Both the position numbers and the translations under genes were made by a program. A stretch of 64,000 bases of DNA from Bicyclus anynana (Eukaryota > Arthropoda > Insecta > Lepidoptera > Nymphalidae). This document shows, in pieces, positions 1 through 10,297 of the stretch (position 1 is the stretch's first letter; every line of letters starts with the position of its first letter). The DNA is taken from NCBI RefSeq assembly GCF_947172395.1, contig NC_069110.1, forward strand, positions 3,844,001 through 3,908,000, read 5' to 3'. Below the pieces are notes generated by a model that saw nothing but the letters and a program-made list of their open reading frames with translations, was not told the DNA's origin and searched no databases.

Positions 1-789
1 AATGGGTTTAGCCCCACGTGTTACAAAATATAAATATATAAAATAGTTTAGAACAATATTCAATGATTTATTTTAATTGAAAATTAAATGTACAAAGTCT
101 ACAATTTTGGATATTAAGGGAGATGCTTTTACCCGGTAACATAATTTCCGACTACTGTGAAGATGAATAATGAAGTATGTGAGGTAAATGTGGGAGATAA
201 GAGTTTAAAAAACTCCTTTCGTAAGTTAATCCTTTCGTTGTTGTTTTCTCCACTTTATCTAGGTAGGTATTTAAGTAAATGCGTCTCTACTTTGATGGTA
301 ACAGATTGAAATTTTCATCCATCTCCAAATTAGGATCACCATTCATTCTCACTAGATGAAGACAACAATAACAATTAATGTTGAATAGTATGTAAGTTAC
401 GGTCACAAATTTAGAATAAATATCTTAAAAAAATCAAGTGTGTATTATTCACGCCAATTGTTTTTTTAATTCTCGCTTTTTAATTTTATTTTTCTTTCAC
501 ATTAGAATAAGGCAAAGGTATTAGCGTACAAAATGTCCCATGTCTTCAAATCTCGCTCTTTTCGCAACTCAATAAAAATTAAATAAAAAAATTAACGCAT
601 TCCACAGACAAGAACGCTGCATTTCATTCTAATTGCAAGCTTTTATTATTATCAAACAATCAGGGCTTTATCTAATAAGATGATTATATTTACGAATAAA
701 ACCTCCTTCGTTACAAAGTAGGTTAGTACTTGGCTAATTCTTATAACAGACAAAAATTAAAAAAACAAAATTACTTTAGCCCCTAGAGG
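1..789. other. AT-rich noncoding stretch
   Basis: No open frame, RNA gene or recognisable repeat boundary was found here. Composition is AT-rich with homopolymer runs. It precedes the degenerate Helitron that begins near 790. Confidence 0.5.
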
Positions 790-989
790 CTGAAATGCTT
801 GTTTAGGGGTGTGGAGTGGTAATATGACAGTGTTTTTGAGCAAGAGTAGTGAAAAAGTATATTTTATCCTTCATCGTATTATGCTCTCAAATCGTGCCAA
901 GTCTCATCTGAAGTCATTAAGTAGTTTCAGCGTAATGCTCGGCCAACAAAAAGACGGACAGTCTGACAGAAAGACAAAAAAGTCATATA

Positions 990-2164
990 TCTAATATATA
1001 AAATTCTCGTGTCGCGGTGTTCGAACTTGAACTCCTCCGAAACGGCTCGACCGATTTTTGTGATCCTTAGCGTGATTGTCGGCCAGGGTGGAGAATCGGC
1101 CAACATCTATTTTTCATCCCCCTAAATGTTAAGGGTAGTCCACCCCTAAATTTTTTTTTTTATGTTTTAGGCAAAATTTTTTGTTTTTATTTTTTTATGA
1201 CACAGCATACAAAAATACATACAACCCTAAATTTTCACCCCTCTACGATCAACCCTTATATTTTATTTGTTAATTAAAAACTATAATTTTTTTTGGTAAA
1301 TTTTTTTTTTATTTTTTGATGACTTACAATAAAAAATCTCATAATACTTTCAATTTTTCACCCCTCTACGATCAACCCCTATTTTTTATTTGTTAATTAT
1401 AAACTTTAATTTTTTGCCATAAACCCTAAAATAGCCCTTTTCTTTTAGGGTAGGGGTAGGGTAGGGGTAGGGTAGGGGTAGGGTAGGGGTAGGGTAGGGG
1501 TAGGGTAGGGGTAGGGTAGGGGTAGGGTAGGGGTAGGGTAGGGGTAGGGTAGGGGTAGGGTAGGGGTAGGGTAGGGGTAGGGTAGGGGTAGGGTAGGGGT
1601 AGGGTAGGGGTAGGGTAGGGGTAGGGTAGGGGTAGGGTAGGGGTAGGGTAGGGGTAGGGTAGGGGTAGGGTAGGGGTAGGGTAGGGGTAGGGTAGGGGTA
1701 GGGTAGGGGTAGGGTAGGGGTAGGGTAGGGGTAGGGTAGGGGTAGGGTAGGGGTAGGGTAGGGGTAGGGTAGGGGTAGGGTAGGGGTAGGGTAGGGGTAG
1801 GGTAGGGGTAGGGTAGGGGTAGGGTAGGGGTAGGGTAGGGGTAGGGTAGGGGTAGGGTAGGGGTAGGGTAGGGGTAGGGTAGGGGTAGGGTAGGGGTAGG
1901 GTAGGGGTAGGGTAGGGGTAGGGTAGGGGTAGGGTAGGGGTAGGGTAGGGGTAGGGTAGGGGTAGGGTAGGGGTAGGGTAGGGGTAGGGTAGGGGTAGGG
2001 TAGGGGTAGGGTAGGGGTAGGGTAGGGTAGGGGTAGGGTAGGGGTAGGGTAGGGGTAGGGTAGGGGTAGGGTAGGGGTAGGGTAGGGGTAGGGTAGGGGT
2101 AGGGTAGCGGTAGTTGAAAGTTTACATCGAGTTTCACGCGGACGAAATCGCGGGCATCCGCTAG
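990..2164 (+). mobile_element. Non-autonomous Helitron carrying a large minisatellite
   Basis: The element starts with TC (TCTAATATATAAAATTC) at 990 and ends with CTAG at 2161-2164, preceded by a short GC hairpin (GCGGA...TCCGC). It sits exactly between A989 and T2165, the target preference of Helitrons. No Rep/helicase coding is present, so it is non-autonomous. Its 5' part contains the phrase 'CTCCTCCGAAACGGCTCGAC', also seen at 12566-12642 and 12985-13080. About 660 bases in its 3' half are a pure 11-bp tandem repeat. Assignment to the Lep1-like miniature Helitrons of Lepidoptera is from memory of that family, not a search. Confidence 0.75.
1449..2106 (+). repeat. 11-bp G-rich minisatellite (TAGGGGTAGGG)n
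   Basis: About 60 almost perfect head-to-tail copies of TAGGGGTAGGG. One short unit near 2022-2030 (GGGTAGGGTAGGGG without the fourth G) is the only clear break until the last unit. The unit is not the insect telomere repeat TTAGG. The array lies inside the Helitron at 990-2164. Because 11 bases is not a multiple of three, the complementary strand stays open and encodes a periodic Pro/Tyr/Thr/Leu polypeptide (1445-2137, minus); this is a repeat artefact. The G tracts could form G-quadruplexes. Confidence 0.95.
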
Positions 2165-2249
2165 TATAAATATAAATATATAAATTTGGCTTTAGTATCG
2201 ATACTCGTATAATGCCATCCGACTAAAAAAACTTTCAAAATATCTTCAA

Positions 2250-2708
2250 CTAGCGGACGCCCGCGACTTCGTCCGCGTAAAATTCGATGTCAACTTTATT
2301 ACTACCCCTACCTCTACCCTTTTTTTTAAATTTTTAAAACATAAAAGGTACTATATCTGCTAATATATAGAATATACATATATGGTGTCGCGGACTTTTT
2401 TGTAGAACTTTTAAACATACATAAAGTTTCTATACATTAATTTCAATTTTACACGAAAGTTAAGGCAGCGCATGCGAATAAGTCTGTTTAAGAGGATTTT
2501 CGGTCCGACCTGTATGACAAAAAACTGTGATAACTCGGCTAATATATATGTTACCCATATAAGATACCTATAGCACTCCCCGATAATGTAGCATTCTACT
2601 GGTGAAAGAATTTTTGAAATCGGACCAGTAGTTCTAAAGATTACCCCATTTAAAGAATGTTACAAACTTTACCACTTTATAATATTAGTATAGAAGTATA
2701 GATATAGA
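2250..2708 (-). mobile_element. Short non-autonomous Helitron
   Basis: On the minus strand it begins TCTATATCTATACTTCTATA at 2708 and ends GTCCGCTAG at 2250. Removing it rejoins A2249 to T2709, giving 'CTTCAATGTAC', the same as the unbroken related repeat at about 12008-12016. It shares its whole body with the Helitron at 6675-7769 but has only a few units of the CCCTA-type repeat (2302-2320). The 5' end could also be placed at 2694, because the TCTATAC start is locally repeated. Confidence 0.7.
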
Positions 2709-2745
2709 TGTACTGAATTGAAGAGTTTTATTATATATGTATACA

Positions 2746-3800
2746 TGTAGAACCGCAGTCTTACAAGAAACGCGGTGTATTGGTTGTGTTATCGTCCATT
2801 ATCGTGTTTTACCGCCTGGAAAACTATCAATTTCGAACTCTATAGCCAGCAGCTGATGCGATTAAAGCAATCAATTGAGACAAAACGGCCTTAGTTGATA
2901 AACAGGAAGGGTGTGTACTTTTACCACGATAACACTGGACTACACCAATGAGATGTACTACGTATTAGAGAAGTCACTCGTCACTACTGAGCGACTACCA
3001 TAGTTCTACTGTTCTTAGAGCCTGCAAAGCCATACCTCATTTTTAGAAGGCTGAAATTTTAAATTTTGACGGCCTCCGTCGGCCGTCAAATTGACATGCC
3101 TTGACGACAGCCGGCAGAAGTCCGGAGGGATGTTTTTCCCAGACAAAAAGAATTTGATTAATTTATACAGTATACCATGAAGAATCAAATCTCCAGTCGC
3201 CAAACCGTCAGTTACGTGCCTTCCCTTCGCTAGAGTTAACCCTATAAAGATCTCTTTGAAAAATCTTTACCTTTGTTTTTCCGTTACGTTACGTTCCCTT
3301 AAGTGTTACCGCGAAGCTAAGTGACGAGTTTTCTCATATTGAAGATAATATTTATCGCCGCACTTCATAGTTTGTTGAGCAAAATGTGTAGGCACCACGT
3401 AAGTCATGGCGCGATAACAATATTCTATTAGCGATTTAGCGCTGCATATTTTAACAGAATGGTTAGACTTGATAAATGTTGCAGCGCTACATCAATTACT
3501 TTAATCAGTCAGTAACGTAATGAATTTTTGCTGTTTTTATGTTGCGACATGATTTTTATTTAAAATAGTTCCTCTAGTATGTAAATCATAGTAACTCAAT
3601 GGGCTGAACACATATTTTACAATTTGTCCGGGAAAGATAAATGGTTTCATCATTGACTTAACAGTAGCCATTCCCATAGTAATCTATACACATTATAAAC
3701 CATGTTGGAAAAACAGCGTAGCCTTTAGATAGATGACTTTGTTTGAACCGCATCACTGCGATATCACAATCGATGATGAGACAGTTCATTAAGCCCATAC
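2746..3800. other. Intergenic stretch with one perfect hairpin
   Basis: No gene is supported. The minus-strand open frame at 3015-3203 has no splice or homology support. At 3065-3090 there is a perfect 10-bp hairpin (TTTGACGGCC / GGCCGTCAAA, 6-nt loop). The rest is unremarkable AT-rich sequence. Confidence 0.45.
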
Positions 3801-3802
3801 TT

Positions 3803-4178
3803 GACGACCTCCATGACGCAGTGGTATGCGCGGTGGAGTTACAAAACGGCGGTCCTGGATTCGATTCCCTGCTGGGCCTATAGATGATGATGTTATCAAC
3901 CCATATTCGCCTCACTGCTGAGCTCGAGTTTCTTCTTAGAATGAGAGGGGTTATGTTATTCCTCACGATGTTTTCCTTCACCGCCGAACGGCGAAAGAAA
4001 AACATCGTGAGGAAACCTGCATACCTGAGAATGTTCTTAATTTTCTACGTGTGTGAAGTCTACTAATCCGCATTGGGCCAGCGTGGTGGACTATTAGCCT
4101 ATCCCCTTTTATTCTGAGAGGGGACTCGAGCTTAATATATAATCGAATATGGGTTAATGGTAATGATGATGATGATTT
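3803..4178. mobile_element. Chimeric SINE: SINE-A head joined to an inverted pair of SINE-B tails
   Basis: Bases 3803-3879 match the tRNA-like head of SINE-A (A box-like GACGCAGTGG, B box-like GATTCGATTCC). At 3880 this switches to the SINE-B 3' tail read in reverse (GATGATGATG, 'CCCATATTCG', 'TGAGCTCGAG'). From about 3990 the SINE-B tail runs forward again ('AACATCGTGAGGAAACCTGC' to GATGATGATGAT). The two SINE-B halves form a long imperfect palindrome. Small open frames at 3658-4277 are shadows of these repeats. Confidence 0.7.
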
Positions 4179-4854
4179 GACATTGAATTGAAGAACTAAC
4201 TTTTGCCTGATGATGGTTGGGATGATTCTGCTATCAGAATATATCAGCTCGAGGTAGTAGACTAAATTGATCGCCACGCTAGGAGGATAATTAGCGAGGA
4301 ACTGATGACGCAGTCAAAAAGGCAAACTTTGCAGCAATCGTAATGTCGATTGTTTTACGTTTCTACCAGAGATATAATGATTGTGATCATAGTTCAAGAA
4401 GCAGAATTTGATGGAAGAAGTAAGCACAAGCTCGATTTTGTGCTTGCTACTCCCATTTTCAACTCTTAAACAAAATTACTAAACGCCTTGCTCTGCAAGC
4501 TAAAGCAGGAGATCAGGCCAAGGAACATAAAGGAGAATCTCAAAAAATACTTTCTTCAGTATCATAAGAATGATTAATCTGTACAAGGTGCCGAATCGAA
4601 GCAACCTCTATAATATGTGTTATCTATCCTACACGCGCCTCATACATACCCTCATTTGATAAAATTAAGTTGTTTCTTCGGGTATGCGTGCGTTTTGTAT
4701 TAAATTTTAAGTTATAATTAGTGTATTTGTATTTATATTTTTGTGTATGCTATTGTTTTACATGTTGTCTCTAGATAGTGAGCTCTGAGTGCTAACGACG
4801 AATGCCGGCGGAAAAACTCAATCGGAAAAATCGGAGGGCCTTTATCCTTCGTAC
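4179..4854. other. Noncoding stretch without recognised features
   Basis: Nothing gene-like was found. The minus-strand open frame at 4733-4942 runs into the Helitron fragment and has no support. Confidence 0.45.
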
Positions 4855-4915
4855 TCTCGGGATTTGTGGAAAACAGTTTCACACGAACAGAGTCGCGGGC
4901 ACCCGCTAGTAGAGT
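4855..4915 (+). mobile_element. Helitron 3'-end fragment
   Basis: It ends with GTCGCGGGCACCCGCTAGT, the common 3' hairpin plus CTAG of the Helitrons in this window. Only the terminal 60 bases or so are recognisable. Confidence 0.55.
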
Positions 4916-4958
4916 AAATGTTAACTGTTTTTCAAAGATCACTATATTGATGTCTTGT

Positions 4959-5158
4959 NNNNNNNNNNNNNNNNNNNNNNNNNNNNNNNNNNNNNNNNNN
5001 NNNNNNNNNNNNNNNNNNNNNNNNNNNNNNNNNNNNNNNNNNNNNNNNNNNNNNNNNNNNNNNNNNNNNNNNNNNNNNNNNNNNNNNNNNNNNNNNNNNN
5101 NNNNNNNNNNNNNNNNNNNNNNNNNNNNNNNNNNNNNNNNNNNNNNNNNNNNNNNNNN
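4959..5158. other. Assembly gap (200 N)
   Basis: A run of exactly 200 N. It falls at or inside a SINE-A copy, so the true gap size may differ. Confidence 0.99.
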
Positions 5159-5300
5159 GGTAACTAGCCACGGCCGAAGCCTCCCACCAGCCAGACCTGG
5201 ACAAATTAAGAAAATCTCAGTCTACCCAGCCGGGGATCGAGCCCAGGACCTCCGTCTTGTATATCCACCGCGCATACCACTGCGCCACGGAGGAATGATT
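5159..5300 (-). mobile_element. SINE-A copy cut by the assembly gap
   Basis: Read on the minus strand, it has the SINE-A tRNA-like head (A box TGGCGCAGTGG, B box GCTCGATCCCC) and the start of the body ('CCAGGTCTGGCTGGTGGGAG'), then runs into the N run. The body would continue in the gap. Confidence 0.85.
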
Positions 5301-5510
5301 GCCAATTTTATTTTATGTTTAGTGTGACGTGATTGTATCATTATTTTGTGGCAGAAGAAACACCTTTTAAATAGTTTAAAAAACTAAAAAAAACACACAT
5401 CACGTGTCACGTTAGTCACGTGACTGTTTTATTCACATTTCTGACAGCAAACCCTTACATTTGATATCGATATCATTGGGGTGGATTTCAAACAGCCAGT
5501 CCGCCATCTT

Positions 5511-6160
5511 GGGGAGGCCGCCATATTGGATTTGTAATGACGTTTCTTAGCTAGTCATGTATTGTCATCAGAGCTCAGAGCATGTGCAAAATTTCATCCT
5601 AATCGAAAAACGGGAAGTGGGTCAAATTAAGATTCCAAGACTTTTTATATGTATACATAGTTACAAGTTTGGGGGGCCGCCATATTGGATTTTTAATGGC
5701 GTTTCTTAGCTAGTAATGTATTGTCATCAGAGCTCAGAGCGTGTGCAAAATTTCATCCTCCATGAAGACTGGGAAGTAGGTCAAATTAAGATTCCAAGAC
5801 TTTCTTATATGTATACATAGTTACAAGCTTGGGGAGGCCGCCATATTGGATTTGTAAGGGCGTATCTTAGCTAGTCATGTATTGTCATCTGTGTGCCTAG
5901 TAGGAGTTTCCAATATTTTCATACTGTTATAACGTTAACGTAAACGCAAATTTATATGGAATTGAAACAGTTGTGCAGCAGTGCCACTAGATGGCGCTGT
6001 TTCAATTCCTTAGAAATTCGCGTTTACGTTTCCTGACAGTAATAGTATCAAACTGTCACTAAGGCCCTCAGAAGTCAGAGCGTGTGCAAAATTTCATCCT
6101 AATCGAAAACCGGGAAGTGGGTCCAATTAAGATTCCAAGATTTTCTTACATACATAGTTA
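5511..6160 (+). repeat. 160-bp tandem repeat, three copies
   Basis: Units start at 5511, 5671 and 5831 with GGGGAGGCCGCCATATTGGA (second copy GGGGGGCC), an exact spacing of 160. Each contains 'GTGCAAAATTTCATCC' and 'AAGATTCCAAGACTTT'. The third copy is interrupted after about 5890 by a foldback sequence and resumes at about 6070, ending near 6160. No coding capacity was seen. Confidence 0.9.
5891..6069. mobile_element. Foldback insertion in the third 160-bp unit
   Basis: Inverted arms at about 5937-5970 and 5998-6030 (AACGTAAACGC...GAATTGAAACAG against CTGTTTCAATTCC...GCGTTTACGTT) surround a short loop containing 'AGATGGCGCT'. Weaker complementarity (ATACTGTTAT / GACAGTAATAGTAT) extends outwards. 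It breaks the tandem unit, so it is younger than the array. Confidence 0.7.
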
Positions 6161-6674
6161 CTATAAGCTAATATAAAGCACGTAAAAAACGAAAAAAAAA
6201 CAATAACAAAAAAATAAAAGCAATTCTGATAGTCCGTGCGTATTGTTCATCAGTTTTAATTGTACAGTTTTTAAGTAAGCTCAGTGCAACACATTAAATA
6301 TTTAATCCGAAAGTGGACGTTGCCAGAATATTTGAAATGTTTATTGGAAACGTTCCCGCGATCCAAATAAACCCATTGAAACTCGATTGGAATCGAGGAT
6401 TCGATACAATTCATAAAATTAAATTCCCTAAAGCCTCTTTTATTTACCAAACAAAATAACTGATGCTATTTTTAAAAGTTATTTTAACTGAAAAAGGCTG
6501 TTGATTTAAGCGCTTAGTTATTTTTTAACTATGTGAAATATCTTTTGCTAGACGGACGTGCAGTTTTTGAATGTAAACTTTCAACTCCCACCGCTGCCAC
6601 CATGTAATGAAACGCCACTTGCTAGTTCAATACTAATTATTTATTGTAATACCCTCACATACATTCATCTTTAA
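6161..6674. other. AT-rich noncoding stretch
   Basis: No gene or repeat boundary was recognised. A short piece near 6550-6600 ('AGACGGACGTGCAG', 'TTTCAACTCCCACC') may be eroded Helitron end sequence. Confidence 0.4.
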
Positions 6675-7769
6675 TCTATATCTATACTAATCTATACTAA
6701 TATTATAAAGAGGTAAAGTTTGTAAGTTTGTAAGTTTGTCACATTTTTTAAATGGGGTAATCTTCGGAACTACTGGTCCGATTTTAAAAATTCTTTCACC
6801 AGTAGAATGCTACATTATTGGGGAGTGCTATAGGCTATATTTTATATTGGTATCATATATATTAGCCGAGTTATCACAGTTTTTATCATACAGGTCGGAC
6901 TGAAAATCCTCTTAAACAGACTTATTCGCATACGCTGCCTTAACTATTGTGTAAAATTGAAATTAATGTAAGGAGACTTTATGTATCTTTAAAAGTTCTA
7001 CAAAAAAGTCCGCGACACCATATATCTATCTTCTATATATTAGCAGATATAGTACCTTTTGTGTTTTAAAAATTATTAATTTTATATACTTAGGTTTACG
7101 TCTGTATTTATACAACTAAACTTTAATCCTTATTAAAATAAATTATTTAATAATCACAAGGATACTTTGGAGATAAGATTTGCCCTTTACAGTATGTTAA
7201 TTACTTAAATAGTTTCGGAGATAATACAAAATTTCTAAAAGACGCAGAAATTCCGCTATATGACGCCCGGCGCTTTCATTTACGTAGTTCCCGTTCCCGT
7301 GTGAATATGGGGATCAAACATAGCCTATGACACTCGCAAATAACGTAGCTTTCTATTAGTAAAACAATTTTCCAAATCGGTCCAGTAGATCCAGAAATTA
7401 CCTCCTACAACCACACGAACTTTACCTCTTTATATTATTAGCATAGAAGTCTCTATTTCTCTAGGGTACGGGTAGGGAAGTGTAGGGGTAGTGTAGGGGT
7501 AGGGTAGATTTAGGGCCGGGTTTAGGGTAGTGGTAGGGTAGGGGTAGAGGTAGGGTAGTGGTAGGGTAGGGGTAGGATAGGCGTGAGATAGGGGTACGGG
7601 TGGGATAGGGGTAGGAAAGGGATAGGGTACGGGGAGGGTAGGGGTAGGATGGGTGTAGGTAAGGTAGGGGTAGAGTAGGAGTAGGGTAGATGTAGGGGTA
7701 GGGTAGGGTAGGGATAGTAGTAAAGTTGACATCGAAATTTACGCGGACGAAGTCGCGGGCGTCCGCTAG
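6675..7769 (+). mobile_element. Non-autonomous Helitron with minisatellite
   Basis: The start is TCTATACTAATATTATAAAG (TC at 6691, or at 6675 because the start motif is repeated in tandem). The end is GTCCGCTAG at 7769, followed by T. The body is the same family as 2250-2708: both carry 'CAGGTCGGACTGAAAATCCT', 'AAAGTCCGCGACACCATATA' or close variants. It differs in having an extra block (7080-7400) resembling other Helitron bodies and a 260-bp degenerate G-rich array. No protein is encoded. Confidence 0.75.
7464..7722 (+). repeat. Degenerate GGGTAG minisatellite
   Basis: Irregular GTAGGG/GGGTAGGGGTAG units with many substitutions, inside the Helitron ending at 7769. This looks like an older or slower-homogenised version of the array at 1449-2106. 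The open frame on the minus strand (7430-7732) is a repeat artefact. Confidence 0.85.
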
Positions 7770-7859
7770 TATTTTATATTAACAATACACTACAGTTATT
7801 ATTTCTCCATTCTACGAGTATTGCTGCAGTACCGAGTGACAGTAGGGTTTGCGAATTTT

Positions 7860-8058
7860 GAGTTACTGCTGACGCCGCGCGGTTTTACACGCGTGGTTAC
7901 AGTTTCCGTAAGAATACGGATAATATATAGCCTATAGCCTTCCTCGATAAATGGGCTATCTTACACTGAAAGAATTTTTCAAATCGGACCAGTAGTTCCT
8001 GAGATTAGCGCGTTCAATCTAACAAACAAAGTCTTCAGCTTTATAATATTAGTATAGA
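7860..8058 (-). mobile_element. Short Helitron (Lep1-like body)
   Basis: On the minus strand it starts TCTATACTAATATTATAAAG at 8058 (preceded by A) and carries 'CCTATAGCCTTCCTCGATAA', 'AAATCGGACCAGTAGTTCCT' and 'GACGCCGCGCGG' (plus-strand wording). The lower end near 7860 is not a clean CTRR terminus. Confidence 0.65.
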
Positions 8059-8420
8059 TTAATAGGAATTATCATTATCGTCTATTAGCGGTATGTAAAG
8101 AATCAAACATTATATCGTTCACCATGGTGCCATATCCCCTCTGCCTTAGCCTAGACCTAGCCGTTAGTAGGCCTTTGAACTAGGCTGATAATGATAGCAC
8201 ACAGGGTATTTTTTTATCCTGATATTCTCAGGAATGGGATCTACGCAGCTAATTTGTTATTAATGTCATTTAATTTTGTTATGAATGGGCTCCGAAATCA
8301 CTGGACACACTGGATTATAAAAGTTATTTCCTTAATGGAAATCTACTTTATCAGCCAGTAACAAAATCTTTACTTGATCACCACTGGATTGCTAACTACA
8401 CGTGTCTGCTATTAAATAGT
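8059..8420. other. Noncoding stretch with a SINE-C remnant
   Basis: Around 8128-8200 there is a weak match to the SINE-C tail ('CATATCCCCTCTGCC', 'GGCCTTTGAACTAG'). Otherwise nothing was recognised. Confidence 0.35.
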
Positions 8421-9224
8421 AAAAAACCGGCCAAGTGCGTGTCGGGCCACGCGCAGTGTAGGGTGGTTCCGTAGATTAAGTTAGCACTTTAACCCCTTAT
8501 GTAATTCACAAAAATACCGATAACGATACCCCACACTATAGGATAGACGATAAAAAATTCATCCTCACTTTGCATTGGTACATTTGGGAAGAAACCAAAT
8601 TTTTTTAAAATTTTCTTTTTACCTCTTTATATACGTTATTAATATACATAACCTTACCAAATCTCATTTTTCTAGTTTTAATAGACTCTGAGTTATCGTA
8701 CTGACAACATTATCTTTTTAATTAACAACGGAATTAGTATGCAATTTGTGATTTTTTTCACGTATTTATAAACAACCGTTTAGCCGATAGGGGTGAGGAT
8801 ACTTGACACTAACAAAATTTAGCTCTTAAAAGCTTAATATTTTACAAACGGATCCCTAAATCGAAATATGGTGGTATAAGACAACTTTCAAAGACCTATC
8901 CAACAATACCCCACACTAGGAAATAAACGAGCAAAAATAAATCATCCCCACTTTACTTGTAGGGGTACCTCCCCTACAAGTAAAGTGGGGATATAAAATA
9001 GTTTTCAAAATTTTATTTTACGACTTTGTAAAATAAAATTAGCCCCTAAAATAAAATAGTTTTCAAAATTTTATTTTACGACTTTGTTCACATTTATAAT
9101 TTACATATTCAAGCTAATTTACAGCTTTCTAGTAGTAATAGTCTTTGCGCTAAACCACGGACGGACGGACAGTTGGCCATGACGAAACTATAAGGGTTCC
9201 TTGTGGACTACGGAACCCTAAAAA
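8421..9224 (+). mobile_element. Interspersed element with 'CCGGCCAAGTGCG' and 'GGTTCC...GGAACC' ends
   Basis: It opens with AAAAAACCGGCCAAGTGCGT and closes with CCTTGTGGACTACGGAACCC. A second copy in the opposite orientation lies at 10298-11130 and shares long stretches ('GACGGACGGACAG', 'ACCGTTTAGCC', 'AACGGAATTAGTATGCA'). It codes for nothing recognisable. Inside are a perfect hairpin (8944-8992) and a local duplication of about 45 bp (8994-9085). I do not know the family name; it resembles widespread lepidopteran repeats of non-autonomous DNA-element type. Confidence 0.6.
8944..8992. repeat. Perfect 22-bp hairpin
   Basis: Arms 8944-8965 and 8971-8992 (core CCCCACTTTACTTGTAGGGG) are exact reverse complements separated by 5 bases. 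The equivalent position in the inverted copy at 10298-11130 has only 'GGTACCTCCCC' and no second arm, so the palindrome arose in this copy. Confidence 0.9.
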
Positions 9225-9310
9225 TGTGAAAAGAATCGTTTAATAACTCAAGAATATCAAACTTGCTACTATGCTATATTTAGCTCGGAAAAATCGTTTA
9301 CGCGTGTAAA

Positions 9311-9608
9311 TAGTCAGGGATCCGTAGAACATTTTTTACACCTGATTACTGATTGTTAAAAGTTGTTACTAACCAGTTTATTTTACTGTTGCTTAAATAA
9401 TATTTATACAATCTAACAGCCACAATATCCAACAAATTGCGTGGTAATATATCTCGTTCCGACGATCAGAAATTTTCATTTCCTGGTAACTCAGAATCAA
9501 GAATTTTCGCAAATAAAAAAGTTGATCGTCTCATCGAGATGAAGCTTCACACGAAAAATTAACTTGTTAGTAATCAGTTTTAAAAAATGTTCCACGAATC
9601 CCTGACTA
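9311..9608. mobile_element. MITE with 28-bp terminal inverted repeats
   Basis: The left end TAGTCAGGGATCCGTAGAAC at 9311 is repeated inverted as GTTCCACGAATCCCTGACTA ending at 9608. The arms differ at a few positions. The second segment of complementarity (CTGATTACTGATTGTTAAAA / GTTAGTAATCAG) lies just inside. It is 298 bp and has no coding capacity. Confidence 0.7.
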
Positions 9609-10297
9609 AAACCGATTAGCATCTCTGAGGCAAATCAGCTGGTTAGTGTTAACTAGCGGTTATAAAGTTAAAGTTTAAAGTTACGTTACAAATTAAACGT
9701 ACGACGTGTCCGGCCTTAGTTTTCGAACTTTTTCTGTGTCCCAGTTGGATCGATTTAGGAAACGATATTTACTTTCCACGACACTTTTCGACCAATGCAG
9801 TTCTTTAACACTGAGCATGCTAGGAACAACTTTTTTTATTCAAAGACAAGACAACTTTTAACTGCGAGTACTTCTGACGATGACGATGCAGTCTACGATG
9901 CGATTACATCTGATATTAAATGACGATGCAGTCTACGATAGAAGCAGGGTTACTGCAGGCTTAATTTGAAAAAGAAAAAAAATCTATTCATACCTCCGAC
10001 GGATTTTAAATAAATAAAATAAAATAAGCCTCTATTACTGCTGCTTAGTTACATAATTACATTTTTATATTTATATACATAATTCCTAATTAATTAGCAG
10101 CTTATCCCTATCGATCTCGCTATTCTCATCCGTTCGGGACCGGCAACCTTCTTAAAATCATCCTCCCAACGTTTCGCCTGCCTTTCTTTTTTTCTCTTGC
10201 CATCCCTAGGACATCAGTCTGTAATCCGTTTTGTCCATTTCTGGCCCTTTTCATTGACATTTTAGTGTTATGTATACTTTTTCCGCGTATTTAGTGG
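9609..10297. other. Noncoding stretch
   Basis: No gene was found. A short direct duplication, 'TGACGATGCAGTCTACGAT', occurs at 9880-9898 and 9921-9939. The minus-strand open frame at 10251-10454 lies largely in the adjoining repeat. Confidence 0.45.

Larger units (their letters stand above)
790..2745 (-). mobile_element. Degenerate Helitron copy interrupted by two younger Helitrons
   Basis: The pieces 790-989, 2165-2249 and probably 2709-2745 align by eye with the uninterrupted copy at 11608-12048 (shared wording around 'CGTGCCAAGT', 'TTTCAGCGT', 'AGTATCGAT' and 'TTCAAAATATCTTCAA'). In this copy the sequence is broken after 989 and after 2249 by complete Helitrons. The short open frame at 809-994 is only a read-through of this repeat and is not a gene. 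The lower end lacks the CTAG terminus seen at 11608, so the left boundary is approximate. Confidence 0.6.

Noticed and set aside
1449..2106. Telomere or interstitial telomeric repeat
   Set aside because: The unit TAGGGGTAGGG is neither TTAGG (insects) nor TTAGGG, and the array is enclosed by Helitron ends.
1445..2137. 230-codon open frame of Pro-Tyr-Thr-Leu repeats
   Set aside because: It is the complementary reading of an 11-bp G-rich minisatellite inside a Helitron; the frame is open only because the repeat lacks stops.
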